A stretch of 64,000 nucleotides of DNA from Vanilla planifolia (lineage: Eukaryota > Streptophyta > Magnoliopsida > Asparagales > Orchidaceae): NCBI GenBank assembly GCA_023846275.1, contig CM043872.1, positions 29,440,670-29,504,669 on the forward strand, written 5' to 3'. Both the position numbers and the translations under genes were made by a program. Every line of letters begins with the position of its first letter. Positions within the stretch are counted from its first letter, which is position 1. A model generated the notes under the pieces. The model made no database searches. It was not told where the DNA came from and saw only the letters and a program-made list of their open reading frames with translations. This document shows, in pieces, positions 47,442 through 60,539 of the stretch.

Positions 47442-50400
47442 AAGAGAAGCTGGAAAATGGAACAAATCACTGTGTTCTGGGTTGAGAAAAGATATATATA
47501 TCGTTTTTCTTGGTTGATTTTAGCTTTTTTCTGGGTGAAATAATGTTATGATCGATATAGATTAATGCTATAGACGATATATTACATGTGTATCAGTGCT
47601 CAAGGAAAAGTATTTTCTTAGTTATATGAAAACATTGCATTACATCAAAGGGGAAAAGAAAAGAAAGGTTGTATTCTTCTAACATGCATTTGGCATATCT
47701 ATTTTCTTTTTTTTTAATATACATTTTAGACTTTAAAATTGACATGGCAATAGATCTTTATGATTATCGGCAACATAAATTTAAAAAAAAAGTCATATAA
47801 AAAATACATAAATTTATCATTAAAACTTACTGAAGAGAACAAAAGAATCATTTAAGTGCGATTACCTTTTTGTTTTTTACAAGAACTTTTCAAAGGAGAA
47901 GAAAAAAAGATTGATGTCTTTTGAAGATAAGAGAGTAAGACATATCTTTCATATAAAAAATTGGATTCTAGATTTTGGATCTAAATCACTGTAAGTGCAA
48001 GACATCTTTGAATATAAAAAATATAATATATTGAAGATATATTAATATAAAAAATATTTTTTAATATATATAATACATTATTAATATTATACTAATCATT
48101 TCTATATATTTTAATATATATCATCATTTATATTCTTTCATCTCTTTGTAATATTAATTTATAAGATAATTATAATTATATATAATAGATTGATTGATTA
48201 TTATATAATTAATCTCTTGTATTTGATTTGATATTTTATGATCTAAAAAATAATATAAAACAAGAAAATTTAATATTTATGCACCATTTATCATACGATT
48301 ATATAATTATTAAACATAATATATGTTAATAATAATATCATAAATTATATAAATGCAATGACACATAACATATTGTAACGAGGATATTATATGCCAATTG
48401 TCCACACATTTAAACCTTATATCATATCATTTTAGATATATTTTTGCTTTCAACATTGTAGAAAAACAATCATGCATACTATTTGAGTCCAATAATCACA
48501 ATATTTAAATTAAAAATTTTTACCATTTTGACAAATTTTGTTAATTTTTATGAGATTAAGCATTTTTATATCTTTCATATTAAGGTCATACAATAATCCA
48601 AGAATTAAAACATGAAATAAAGATATTGTTTTAACCCTATCTCTATAAGTACTTAGATCTTTTCAACATATACATTTATTATTTATACATAGTTAATTAG
48701 ATGCTATTTAAACTCATAAAGTCAACTACCATTATCATTTATCTCATGTTTTTTTAAGGAATTAAAAATTAAAAAATTAATATTAAGATAGAGAGACAAA
48801 GAGACAATATAATTAAATTGCAAATAATTAATGGAAACGAAAGATGTATGCATGGGATCCACAGTAGCAAGCAAAGCAGTGGAGCATGCTTCGACTCCCG
48901 CGAACCGTAAACTCCAATCCTAGCCATACGTCTCGGCATCAACCACAGATATTTGGTGGAATGAACGACCAGATGTGCAGCAATTGGTTTATGAGAAATA
49001 TTTTATTGCATTATAACTTTTGGGGAAATATTTGTATACAAAATACTAATTAAATATTCCCTAAGTTCGTTGGAATTACTCGGCACATGCGCGTTCCATC
49101 CGAAGCTTCGAGACATGCAAATGTTGCCATCACATGGCACGCATCACATGGCATGCATACACATTCATGTACATGCAGCTTCTCCTTAATTTATGTGGAG
49201 GATGGAAATCCACATCCATTCATGAGACTTGAATCGGTAACTCTCCCAATAAATGCTCAACACCTTCCTTTTATATGACGAGTCTCGCATGTGGTGCACA
49301 TTAAATGAGTACAATGTTTAATTTGATTTAATAAATCAAAGTTTCATTGACAAACTAAGCTTTAATTTCTCAAAAAAAAAATCAAATTAAAAAAAACTTT
49401 AAAAAATATTTTTTTAATTAAATTTTTATTTTTATTCATATAAAATTTTATTTAATTGCTTTAAGAAGCATTTTTTAAATCTAATTTTTAAACTCACAAA
49501 TTCATTAAAAATAAAATCTAATTAAAGTATATTATATATTATGCTATTTATATTTTGTTGATCAATAAGATAAAGTAACAAATGAAAAACAAATAGAAAT
49601 AAAATAGTAAGATTTCAAAAGTAACAAAACATAATTTTATGCTTTTTATCAAATAATTTAATTACCTATCATTTTGTTATGTAAAAAAATTAAAGAATAG
49701 TTTGATCATTGCATCGATATGGTTTTTCAATCATATTTTTTAAAAAAATGTTATACAACCTTTTCCAACTAGATTTAGTCACAATAATTTGTAAATTTAT
49801 TTTCATTAATCAATCTTAAATTTTATAATAATAAATAAAATTAAAATTTTGTAAACAAGTTTATTTTTTAAATAATAAAGGGCAAGTTAGCTAATGAAAT
49901 AATCCAAGTATAATACCTATTAATTTTCAAGCTTTTAACCCTACTAAACATGGCTAAATGTGTAGTTAAGCTGTTAATATGACTCTTTGTTTATTTTAAT
50001 AATAAAAAATTTATGTTAAATATATTTTATAAGTTCTCTTTATAATTATAATCCTGATATAAAAGAATATGTAGTAATCAATAATAATGATTTTACCTAT
50101 ACAATGAAGAAAAATCATCTCTATTACATAGAATAAGAGAGAGCATATATTAATAAAATAAAAAACTATTTTCAAATCATCAAAACAATTGAACGGTCCA
50201 TTTTAACTAGGGCAAAAGACAAGTATAAAACTTTTCCCAAGTCTTATCAAACAAAATGACTTATCATGTGTTCCATGATTATAGCTAAAAATTGTCATTT
50301 ATCATGTGGTCCTCATTGCTTAGGCTGTGGGTAATTGTCTAATCAAGAAAAGATGTTGTATATCGTACAAGATTAGTTCTAGATTTTGAATGTTATCGAC

Positions 50401-51014
50401 TTTGTGCTTGTTGGTTATGGAAACCTTGACTTCAAATGTAAAGCTTAAGATGAATACGAATCTAATATGTAAATTTTAGATATAGTTTATAAAGATTTAT
50501 TATGTTATTTTTAACTTGGAAAAAACTTTAAAATTTGTCAATAATAAAAACTTGATTTGTTCATATTTTTTAAATGTTATTATGTTTGTTGATACAAATC
50601 TTTTTGAATTATTATTCTAATTTGATCTCACAAAAAATTCTTTGTTTGTATTATAATGTGTTGGTTTTCACTTTATTGTCATATGTTATATTTAGAATAT
50701 TAAAGGATATTGTAAAGATTGTTTATTGCATGTTGGTAGATGAAATATTCAAGAATTGAAATTTATGTAAGATTAGAACTAATATTTAACTTACAATTAA
50801 ATATTTTCATTAGAAATTGATATGTTTAATCATTAGGAAAACAAAATATGGTAAATTAGAAACAAATTCTTGGATAGTTTAAAAAAAGGTTTGGTATAGT
50901 TTTAAAATATTTAAAGATTTAGAGTATTTGATTTAGTGATTTTTAAAATAATATTATACTAAATTATAATTTTATTATTAAAAAATGATATATACGTGTA
51001 ACTCAAATTTAAAC

Positions 51015-51019
51015 AACAT

Positions 51020-51052
<33 letters not shown>

Positions 51053-51170
51053 GATATATATATATATATCTGTGTGTGTGTGTGTGTGTGTGTATGTATA
51101 TGTATATAGATATATGTATACATACATATATGTACATATATGTACATATATGTATGTATATATACATAAA
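51015..51170. repeat. Compound microsatellite forming a long palindrome
   Basis: CATA repeats (from 51018) lead into a CA run (51036-51052), then an AT core bounded by cagatat and atatctg (51051-51072), then a TG run to 51092 and TATG-type repeats. Positions 51036-51087 are a perfect inverted repeat centred near 51061. The downstream part (51115-51160) is a second palindromic cluster built from tacatatatg units. Confidence 0.95.
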
Positions 51171-52052
51171 TAGCATAATATATATTGATCAATAAAATAT
51201 AAATATTATGGATAAGTCTTGAATAATATTGATATTTTGGTAATATTTTTATTAATGTTATCAAAATAGCAATAAAGCAAATATTATATCAAATATTTTG
51301 AATATTTGCTTTGATTATATTGTCCAAGATGTTTTTTGACAGTTCTGTAATTGTTGGATTGGTATAATATTGGTGATTGATTAAGTTGAAAGGACGTCGA
51401 ATGATTAAAAGAAAAAAGAATATATCATATACTAAATTGGTGAAAATCACGTTCATTATCCACCCCCAAAATTGCTTCATTGTCTTTCAATTTATGGAAT
51501 AAATCATTTTTAAATAATTATTTCATAAAAAATAAAAACAAAAAAATTATAAAAGTGAATAAAAATGACATCTTAATGTAATATCCCAAGCGAGGGATGG
51601 TTAATCATAGGAATTAGATAACCTAATAATGTCTAAAAAAATAACAAAAAATAATTAGACGACATAATACCAAATTCAAAAAAAGCTGAGTCAAAAACAC
51701 CACATCGAAAGATATTCAAATGAAGAAAACATGATCGTTAGAAGGAAATCAATAATTGGGAATATGAGTAGATTTCAAATATGTATAAAAAAATACTAAT
51801 ACTAAACTTGGAAAAAATTTTCAGAGAAAAATATGAGCAACTAACTTTGATCAATGACACTAATAATAAAAAGAAGGAAAAAATATCTTCAAGAAGGAAT
51901 TCAAGAAAAACTGAGTATAAGACAATTAAAATAAACGAGATATAGTCATAGTTATTATAGTAATATTGTAATAATTGAGAAATAATACAATTGAACAATT
52001 GTAAAATCAAAATCATAATGTGACTATTATATTTAAATAAAAAGATAGAAAA

Positions 52053-52057
<5 letters not shown>

Positions 52058-52114
<57 letters not shown>
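52058..52114. repeat. AT dinucleotide microsatellite
   Basis: About 28 uninterrupted AT units in the intergenic region upstream of CCT8. Confidence 0.95.
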
Positions 52115-52117
<3 letters not shown>

Positions 52118-52894
52118 TTAATATATTATTATTTTATAGATTAGATGATGAAAATATAAAATGTTAAATTAAAAATGATTATGTAAATAAATTTGTATTA
52201 TACATATGTAGTTTTATGTATTATTTGATCTTAAGTGAATATGTGAAATATCAAATTATGAATATTTGTATAAGCAAATTTGTATTATATATATAATTTA
52301 ATGCTTTGTTATTTATATGTTATAGGCCTTAAATAAAGATGTAAAGTATTAAATTGAATATATTTATGTAGTCAAACTTATGTCATATGTATGTGATTTT
52401 TTTTTATCATTATCTATGTTAAGTGATTGATGCCTTGGATATAAATTTCTTCTTAATTCTCTTATTATTATGTAAAATTAGTTTTTGTTTTGAAGATAAC
52501 TCTATTGTCATTATATTTGATTATTCAAGCGTTAAGAGAGAAATGTGTTTACTTAACATGTGTGATCTGATTTTTGTTCTCTTTTTATTATTATAGGATA
52601 TTTCATGTTTTCAGGTTTACAGATAACATGATTATTAATTTATATATTTGTGAAGTTGTTTTAGGCATTTTTAGATTGACAAAGAACATATCATTCCTAT
52701 ATTCTTGTTATAATTTTAGATGAAAATTATTAATATTTTTTATATTTAATAAATTAGGCTTTAATTGGCAATTAAAAAAAAAAAAAAACCGTCGACGACT
52801 ACCATGACCGTGGAATGGTATCATTTTGATCTTAGAACCTGAACCAACAGACGCGGCTGAACCATTTGGCTCGATTCTATTTATTATTTTGCTC

Positions 52895-53075
52895 TATAAA
52901 TGGGGTCAGTAGTGGCAGAAGGGAGTCTTCTTCGTGGCGCACCAAAAGGTAGTAGGCGATCCAGTCTGAGCTATAATCGATTATCATTAGGGTTTTTCTC
53001 TTTGCGCTGCTGTCCGTCTTCCCAGACAGGTCGCTTTGAGTTTGAATTTAGCTTGTGGAAGAGTTATCCGGCGAA
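52895..53075 (+). promoter_or_regulatory. CCT8 core promoter and 5' leader
   Basis: A TATA box tataaa at 52895-52900 lies about 180 bp before the CCT8 start codon. A transcription start near 52925-52930 would give a leader of roughly 150 nt. An ATG at 52900 overlaps the TATA box and opens a frame unrelated to CCT8; it should lie outside the transcript. Base composition changes from very AT-rich to mixed around 52790. Confidence 0.55.
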
Positions 53076-54541
53076 ATGGGGTTTCAGATGCAACCGTATG
53101 GCATCCAGGGAATGCTCAAAGAGGGGCATAAGCATCTTTCAGGTCTCGATGAGGCCGTTCTCAAGAACATCGACGCCTGCAAGCAACTGTCCACGATAAC
53201 TCGCACATCTCTCGGCCCCAATGGTAGTACAAAGCTTCTCGTACGCGTTGAATGTTTCGTAACTCTCGATCGATTAGATTAAGGAACGAAATGAAATGCG
53301 CCATTACTTGTACGACTTTGGTCGCCGATTTTTTTGGTTGCATTAAATATGTATATATATTTTTTAAAGGAAAGTGGCATCAGCTGCGTTACTTCAGTTA
53401 GAAATTGAAATGTTGAGCTTGTTCTGATTGATTGAAGAAATGAAAGAGAAATTCTGCAGTAGTTATTGTTTGAATTTAGTGTCCTGGTTCCTTATCCTTT
53501 GTAGGATTATTATTGTTATTTGTATGTCAAGTTAGCAGATCTCTTAGTGCATTGGCTTGATTTATGTAGCTTATTGAATGTCCTACATGTGTCAGCCAGC
53601 AGAAACACTGCAACTGCGCAGTTTACTAAAGATATCTCCCAAGGTTCTATCAGTATGTTGTTGTCTAATGATACCTCAGAAAGAAATTTAGTTTGTCAGG
53701 ACAAACCATATCAGTAATTGGGCATGCGTTTTGGATGTGTCTCTGATTCTTTTGTTATGCATTTTGTATCTATATTTTATTTTTAATTTACCTTAGTATT
53801 GTCCAGGCTTGAATAAGATGGTAATCAATCATCTCGACAAACTCTTTGTGACAAACGATGCTGCCACAATAGTAAATGAGCTTGAAGTACAACATCCTGC
53901 TGCAAAGATACTGGTTTTAGCAGGGAAAGCTCAACAAGAGGAGATTGGAGACGGGGCAAATCTTACAATATCATTTTCTGGTGAACTACTCCAAAGTGCA
54001 GAGGAGCTTATCAGAATGGGACTACATCCAAGTGAAATCATTAGTGGATATACAAAAGCAATCAAGAAGGTTCTTTCTTGCTTAGTGATGCACACTGTAT
54101 TAACAATTTGGATGACAAACATGTTTTCAATATATTTTCTTGTTTTGGTATTCAGACTGTAGAAATTCTTGATGAACTAGTGGAAAAAGGTTCCGAGGTT
54201 ATGGATGTTAGGAATAAGGATGATGTTGTTTCTCGGATGAAAGCTGCTGTTGCAAGTAAGCAATTTGGCCAAGAGGATATTCTTTGCCCTCTCATAGCGG
54301 ATGTGAGTATGTTTACAATTATTTTTGTCTTCAATTATGTGGCCGTTCTGAGAATGCTTGGATTGTTCTGTGTACTTAGGCATGCATTCAAGTTTGTCCT
54401 AAGAATCCAACAAATTTCAATGTGGACAATGTGAGAGTTGCAAAGCTAATTGGTGGTGGTCTCCACAACTGTTCAGTTGTTCGAGGAATGGTGTTAAAAA
54501 ATGATGCCATTGGGAGCATTAAGAAAGTGGAGAAGGCAAAG
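53076..54541 (+). CDS. CCT8: CCT8, T-complex protein 1 subunit theta, 5' part (continues past window)
   Basis: Subunit theta of the cytosolic group II chaperonin CCT/TRiC, an ATP-driven ring that folds actin, tubulin and other proteins. Four exons are seen: 53076-53223, 53807-54069, 54156-54302 and 54380-54541. All introns are GT-AG, phases agree, and they give the first 240 of about 545 residues. Motifs in order: MQPYGIQGMLKEG start; ITRTSLGPNG (about 40-50) of the equatorial nucleotide site; NDAATI (about 65); EEIGDGANLTISFSGELL (about 93-110), where the usual chaperonin GDGTT is GDGAN as in other theta subunits; MGLHPSEIISGYTKA; and ACIQVCPKNPTNFNVDNVRV at the start of exon 4. The last exon ends at KVEKAK before a gtggtt donor. 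The next family segment (VAVFAGGVD type) was not found before 64000, so the rest lies beyond an intron longer than 9.4 kb. Confidence 0.95.
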
Positions 54542-56229
54542 GTGGTTTTTCCTTTTTATATACTAATTAAATAAGCAATTCGTGGAGTTATTCAAGATGA
54601 AATGCACTTGCTAGGTTTGCTGATCATTAATCATTAAATTAGTAGATGTACTTATTGATCACAAAATCTGCCCTTTTCAACTTTTGTATTTCAATAAACT
54701 TTTGGCAACATGACATCTCATATCCTCCTTGTTGACATTTTCATCCTTTTAGGCATATTATAAGAGTATGACCATTTTTGGGAGGCTTTTTAGCGATTAT
54801 GTGACAAAAGCTTTCTTGAACAAGCATGCAATATTCTTACATATGTGTTTCAAGGTTAATGCAACCATAGTTGGCCTGAATCTTGTTACAAGCAAAGTTG
54901 AGAGCTATGTTTGGTAGTTCACAACCAATATAAAATAGTTTTAATCAATATGGTATGAATGCATTGCAAAACCCTATTCTTTCTTGGACATTTTGTGGAA
55001 GAAATGTGTTGGATTGTCAAAATTCAATTACATGTGAGCATTGAATATCACATTGGCACCTTAGTGTAGTGATTAAAAAACAAGGGTTTTTAAACGTGTC
55101 TACAAAGGAGCTACTCCAAGATACTAGAATTGGGGTAGAAACTCAATCGCGATGGTGGATGACATGAATTTTAAACGTGTCTTTAAGAAAATAAATTCAT
55201 GGCTGAGAAGATACAATGAAATTCATACATCGAGATCTAAGTTTTTATACTCGTTATAGAATATAAGTTGAAATAGAGTTATAAAATGTATAAGAATTTA
55301 AAAGATAATGTAATGTTATGCAAAATGTGGTAGAAAAGAATAATAATTTTTTTAATGGTTAAGAAAAATGTGGATAATGTAACATCTTTAAACATTGTAA
55401 TAATTAGTTTCGATATTAATATTGTTAGTGTTTATGCCTCTCAAATGGCATTTATGCTAACATTAAGAAAAAATTGAAGCAATTTAAATTTAATTAAAGA
55501 TCCCATTGACTAGACTTGTGGGAAGTAAAGCAAAACAAATTTAAATGTGTTCACACTATTTTTGGGTTTGTAGAGGCAAGAAAGAGACTAACTATTTATA
55601 ATGTTGATTTAACATGTGATTTTATGATTGTTATTACAGTATTAAAAAAAGACTAAAGAGTTTGATTGCATATAAGGTCAGCTCTTCAGGAATGCATATT
55701 GTTCATTTTCTTGTGAAAAAAGTACTTGTTTTACATGTTTGAGATAGTAAGTGTATCTTAGCAGACTGTTTGATAACCTAATGACAACCAGTGATCTTAG
55801 ATATCCACTTTGAAAGTTGTAAACAAGATAAAAAAGTGTTTAAAGATAAGATGGTAAAACCATAATTGGGAATATTTAAGGATAAATCCTTAGAGCATGG
55901 AATAAGGGTTGAGGACTTAATATTGTATGGAATAATGTTTTTGGTGATGTTTGTATTGTATCAAAAGACATATTTGGAGAATTTAAAGAGTATGTTGCAA
56001 ATTATCAAAGGTTTTAGTATTGGAAATAAGAAGTATATTGATGGAATTTGAAACAAGTTCCTAAAATTGGGGGGATAATATTTGTCATTTTATTTGCTGC
56101 ATGTGTTTTGATTTTGTTTTGTATTTCTTGCTATTTTAGCATGAACGTTTTCCTATATATGGATATACACACATGAGCAAAGTGTTGTGAATAGATTTAG
56201 AGATTAAAGTTCATAGTCATTTTTTGTTC

Positions 56230-57090
56230 ATATTAAAAAATGTTAAATATAGTAAGATCTATATTGGAAAAGAGGCTAAAAAAGCAATAGTGATGTTAGA
56301 AAGTGGCTTCTAAAGTTCCATATTTGAAAATGGTTACAAATTTGGGAGAAGGATATGGATATTTGAACTTATTAGTCATTGGGTGAAACTATTAAAATTA
56401 TTAATGATGATAATTGAAAATGCTAGTTAATGATTAAAATTTCTAGATTGATGAATTATTTTCATAGTATTTTTAGTGAAGTTGTGACAAAATGGAGCCC
56501 GATAGTTTAAAAAAAAGGTGTATTTTTTATTAACAAGTTGATATAAGGGAAGTGAGACGAGTTTTGAAAAAGATGATTTATGGAAAATAGTTTGACTAGG
56601 TGCCAATAATGCTGTGGAAAGCGTATGGGAAGAATGTATCTTTCAACTTATCAAGTTATTAAATATTAATGTTGAAAAAATATATTAGGTGAGTTGAAGA
56701 TTGTAATTTGATACTTATTTAGAAAGACTTCTCAATGTCTAGATTTATGCCAATTGTTGGGAAATTTAATTGATGTGTTTTTTTAAAAAGGTGATCAAGT
56801 ACATATATAATATAAAACCAATATATCTAAGAATCGATTTGATATTTGTGTTGGAAGATTTATCATAAAGGTTATTTACTTATTGGGAGTTTTAATGGAG
56901 ACATTTAAAGTTAGGAAAGAAGTCTCATTTTATTTTTATTGATTTGGAAAAAAGTATATGATAGCATTTCAAGATGAATATTTTGTAGGGTTTAGAAAAG
57001 CAAAGGTTTGCATTGCTTATTGTAATTGAAATTATTTAAGGTATACGTAATGTGGAAATTGTAGGCACTTAACAAGGATTGTAAGCTTTT
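56230..57090 (+). mobile_element. RTE-type LINE (non-LTR retrotransposon) reverse-transcriptase fragment
   Basis: In order and in shifting frames: a GKEAKKAIV segment (56265-56295) from the region before the RT domain; MNYFHSIFSE (56445-56480) matching the W-x-x-YF-x-x-L-x-N part; EVRRVLKKMIYGK and LWKAYGKNV (56550-56640) matching the start of the RT domain; and FGKKYMIAFQDE (about 56940-56980) matching the FLDLEKAYD block that carries the first catalytic Asp. Spacing and order follow the common plant RTE LINE family. Stops and frameshifts are frequent; endonuclease and 3' end were not identified. Confidence 0.65.
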
Positions 57091-57322
57091 ATTTATTTTG
57101 ATTAGGCTTCATTAAAACTTTGTTTTAAATTCTTATTTGTTTTCTTAAGTGCACATGTTGTACTAGTTAAATTTAATATGAAGTGTTGTTGTTTATTCTT
57201 TTTGTTGAATACACTTTTCCTAGATATGATTAGGTTATGTGTTAAGTTAATTTGAGTTATAAAGAATGTTGTTAGAGTTTAAATGATTGCCTTAAATTAG
57301 TTATGAATATATTAAAATTTTA

Positions 57323-59540
57323 GTGTCACGTCCCGCCTATCACGTCACTATTATTACTGTCTAACTAACAGTAAATCAGGGTACTCACAGCCAAAGTTGA
57401 GGACAAACTACTATAAACGGGAGTGATGAAATAATAAAACACTTTTATATCTACATAATCAATCAATTTTTTATCATAGTAAAATACAATATATACATAC
57501 CTGTTCTGTAATGTATTCAAAAACATGATAACAAAATAAAATTAACATGTATAAGATCGTTCACACTCTCTTTGTGTGGCTCTGTGACATGTCCTGTAAT
57601 GTAAGGGTGAGTATAATGCCCAATAAGTGAATTTGATATAAATAAATAATTCTGGTCACTGTGTTTGCTCTGCTCGGTAATCCCCTCTTGCTCCATTCTC
57701 CACATACATACATTGGTAGAGAGAGAGAGAGAGAGTAGTCCACCAAAGCCCTATTGCCATAGTCTGAGTGTTTGAACCGTGGAACTTGCCTGCCGAGGAG
57801 GAGTTCCTCAACTGCTCAAAGTATTAAAAATGATATCATGATGTCAATATGAAATATAAAAAAATGTTTAATATATGAAGACATGCATAACAATTTGTTG
57901 TATACATCAAATGTGTACACACGTCTTTGTTATTTTAATTCATGTTATTTCTTTTTTTAATTTTGTTTATTTCTTTTCTCATATTTTAATTTCTTTTATT
58001 TTTTTTATATTTGGGCCTTAAATGTTTCCCATAAGATTATATACCCATATCCTAATCATATGTCATTTTATCTGTGGTATCTCATCATCTCTAGACTTTT
58101 GCCTATAAGCGTGCCTGTAGACATAACTGGCTAGTTATATCTATCACATATCATTTTCGTTCTTCATCTCTACACAGGGCAAATAGTATCAGAGGAGGTC
58201 TCTGATGTCATTTCATCTCATCTTATAACTCGGTATCTAACCAATGCTTATAATATCTAGCATCCTGTGTTGGTGCTCATCTCATAATACCTAGCATCTT
58301 GTGTTCGTGCTCATCACATCTTATAGAATCATGGGGATAAGTCTAGAGAAATGTCACTATTTATTTTATTTCTTTTTTTATCGAGGTATTTAAACTTATT
58401 ACATTTATCACACATTACACATCATGTCATATATTTATCTTTTATTTTTTAAAGATATATTATCATATTGTATTATGTAATGTATGCATCATGAATATCA
58501 AGTCATACTTAATTTAAATTATATTTGCTTACATATCTAATAATTAAATTAATTTTTGTTTCAGACGATCTCTAAATTTCTTTTCCTTTCATTTTTTTCG
58601 TCATTTTTTGTAAAGAATTTAAATATCTCAATTAATTTCTACAGGTGCATAAATCAAAATTAATTAAATATTGGAATTAAACTTCTCTTTATAAGTTTTT
58701 TGTTCCTGTTAGCTTATTATCTTTTCTCTGCATAAAAGGAACCAATTAATTTGTTGTATTAACAACAAATTATTACAAATATTATTAAAGTATAACATTT
58801 CTTGTCAATTTTGCTTTTTTTCTTTTATGCAACAACTTTCTCTTTTTTTTTCTAATTTTTTTCCAGATTTTCTTTATTTTTTTTTCTTCGGATTTATATG
58901 TTTGTCGGTAAGAACACAAACATTCTGAAATAACATATGCTGACGGGAAAAATTTGGAAAACCGGAAAAAACATTTACCTTTTTCGATTCTCCCTCGTCC
59001 GTGCCTTGAATTGAGGCTACAACTTATATGCTCTTCGTTTTCAGGCGATGCGAGCCTGCGTGGCCAACTCGATTAGGGTTCTCGTCTAGTGTCGCAATCG
59101 AATTTCTTCTCTTGCACTCTCTTTCTCTCTCTCTCGATTGTTTCATCTATTATTTTGCGGTGGCAGGCCGGTGACCGATTTCTATCGATTTGCCCTGGAA
59201 GTGTCGTCTCTTGCAAAAACTCTAACTGCGTTGGGGAAGGGTATGGAAAAATCAAGTGCGGAAGTGTGAGGGTGTATGGGGGTTTTGGGATACTTTAATT
59301 CCCGATTTTTTAAATTAATTTATTATTATTTTTAATTATTTTAATATTATTTTCTAATAAATTCAAAAATTAATTAGAAATTAACTAATACTCTAAACAT
59401 TATACGACGAGAACTAAAATTCGTCACTAAATTTGCTCTATTCAAATTTTTATTTACATTCTAATTTCAATCGTTTGATAATTATTTATCAAATGTGAAA
59501 AAACTTGTATCTTTTAGTGTTTACTGTGACGAGTCGTTAT
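57323..59540. mobile_element. Probable gypsy-type solo LTR, about 2.2 kb
   Basis: The left end reads tgtcacgtcccgcc and the right end tgtgacgagtcgttata. These are complementary-looking termini of the kind found on long LTRs of plant chromovirus-type gypsy elements. Inside are a ggtgagtataatgcccaataagtgaatttga-like block (57605-57635), a GA microsatellite (57717-57734) and a gttagggttctcg leader-like block near 59073. No gag-pol sequence lies between or beside them, so a solo LTR is the simplest reading. Orientation is undecided. Confidence 0.4.
57717..57734. repeat. Short GA microsatellite
   Basis: About nine GA units within the probable gypsy-type LTR. Confidence 0.9.
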
Positions 59541-60539
59541 ATTTAGTCATTGTTATGGATAGAAATTTATACAAAAGTGATAGCTGACAATTATAAAATA
59601 GTGAAGAATTAGATTTTTTGTTACCATGAGTTTATATTTCAAAATGATGAAGGAATTGATTTGGATATCACAAACAAAATGTAAGCAAAGCATACCGAAA
59701 AGAGAAGTACTTGTGGCATGTGAACCAAGTAACCCACTTAGGATTACAAATAGAGTTTATGTGATATAATGAAATTAACAATGTTAGACATTATGAATAG
59801 TGGTATATGAATTACAAACTTGAAAATGAATTGAATATTTTTGAGGTGATGATTTGAATGATTTGGCCATGTTACACATGAATCATTTAATGCTTCATCA
59901 TGGGTTGTCTTAATTGAATATTAATAATTTTGTTTAGAACAAACCCATATGAAATATAAACATTTATTCTTGACTCATCAAACACAAGGGTGTAACAAAA
60001 AGTCTTAATCCTACTCAACAAGGTCAACTACAAAAATCTCCTATAGTTCTTTAAACTTCAAGTGCACCAAGCCTTTCTCAAATACCCCTGCCATGACTTT
60101 TTTTTGTCATTCTCTTCTCATAACAACCCATGAACTTTAAATGCCTAAAATAGTGGTCTTCAAGGCTCTTGGAGTCATGGCAAGCTTCAAGGAAATTGAA
60201 GACTTGTACTAAAGCTTTCATACTTGATTTTCTTTTTATTTTTTTTAAATTTGATATGTTCAAATTTTGAGATGATGTGGCACACTAGTAGCATTAATAT
60301 TTAAAAATGTTATAAAATTAATAATTATTGAATTTTGATTTTTGGGCCAAGCTTTATTGACAAAAAGTATAGAAATTGGTATTTGATTTTTTAAAATTAT
60401 TTAGGAATTATTTTTCATGAATTTCTTTTCATAGTCGTTTAGAAAACTTATAATACTATGATAATATAAAATTATTTTGGTACAAAAATTCTCACAAGAT
60501 ACCAAAAAACAACGTTACTCTCGGGAATTTTTCACTGTA

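Larger units (their letters stand above)
47442..52894. other. AT-rich intergenic region, 5.5 kb
   Basis: No coding sequence was recognised. 48000-48850 and 49320-50200 are extremely AT-rich, with many self-complementary AT words, and may act as matrix attachment DNA (inference). 48840-49300 is a less AT-rich island with catgca-type words and no supported gene. Microsatellites lie at 51015-51170 and 52058-52114. A gypsy-LTR-like start tgtaatatcccaagcgaggg occurs at 51579, but no matching end was found. Confidence 0.7.

Noticed and set aside
50959..51264. Frames rich in Ile, Tyr, Val and His over the microsatellite
   Set aside because: They are translations of CA/TG/AT repeats and carry no protein information.
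51579..52790. Gypsy LTR beginning at tgtaatatcccaagcg
   Set aside because: Only the start resembles such LTRs; no matching end, TATA box order or target-site duplication was found.
52900..53199. 99-codon frame starting at 52900 as the CCT8 start or a separate gene
   Set aside because: It is in a different frame from CCT8, its ATG overlaps the TATA box, and the CCT8 start at 53076 matches the family.
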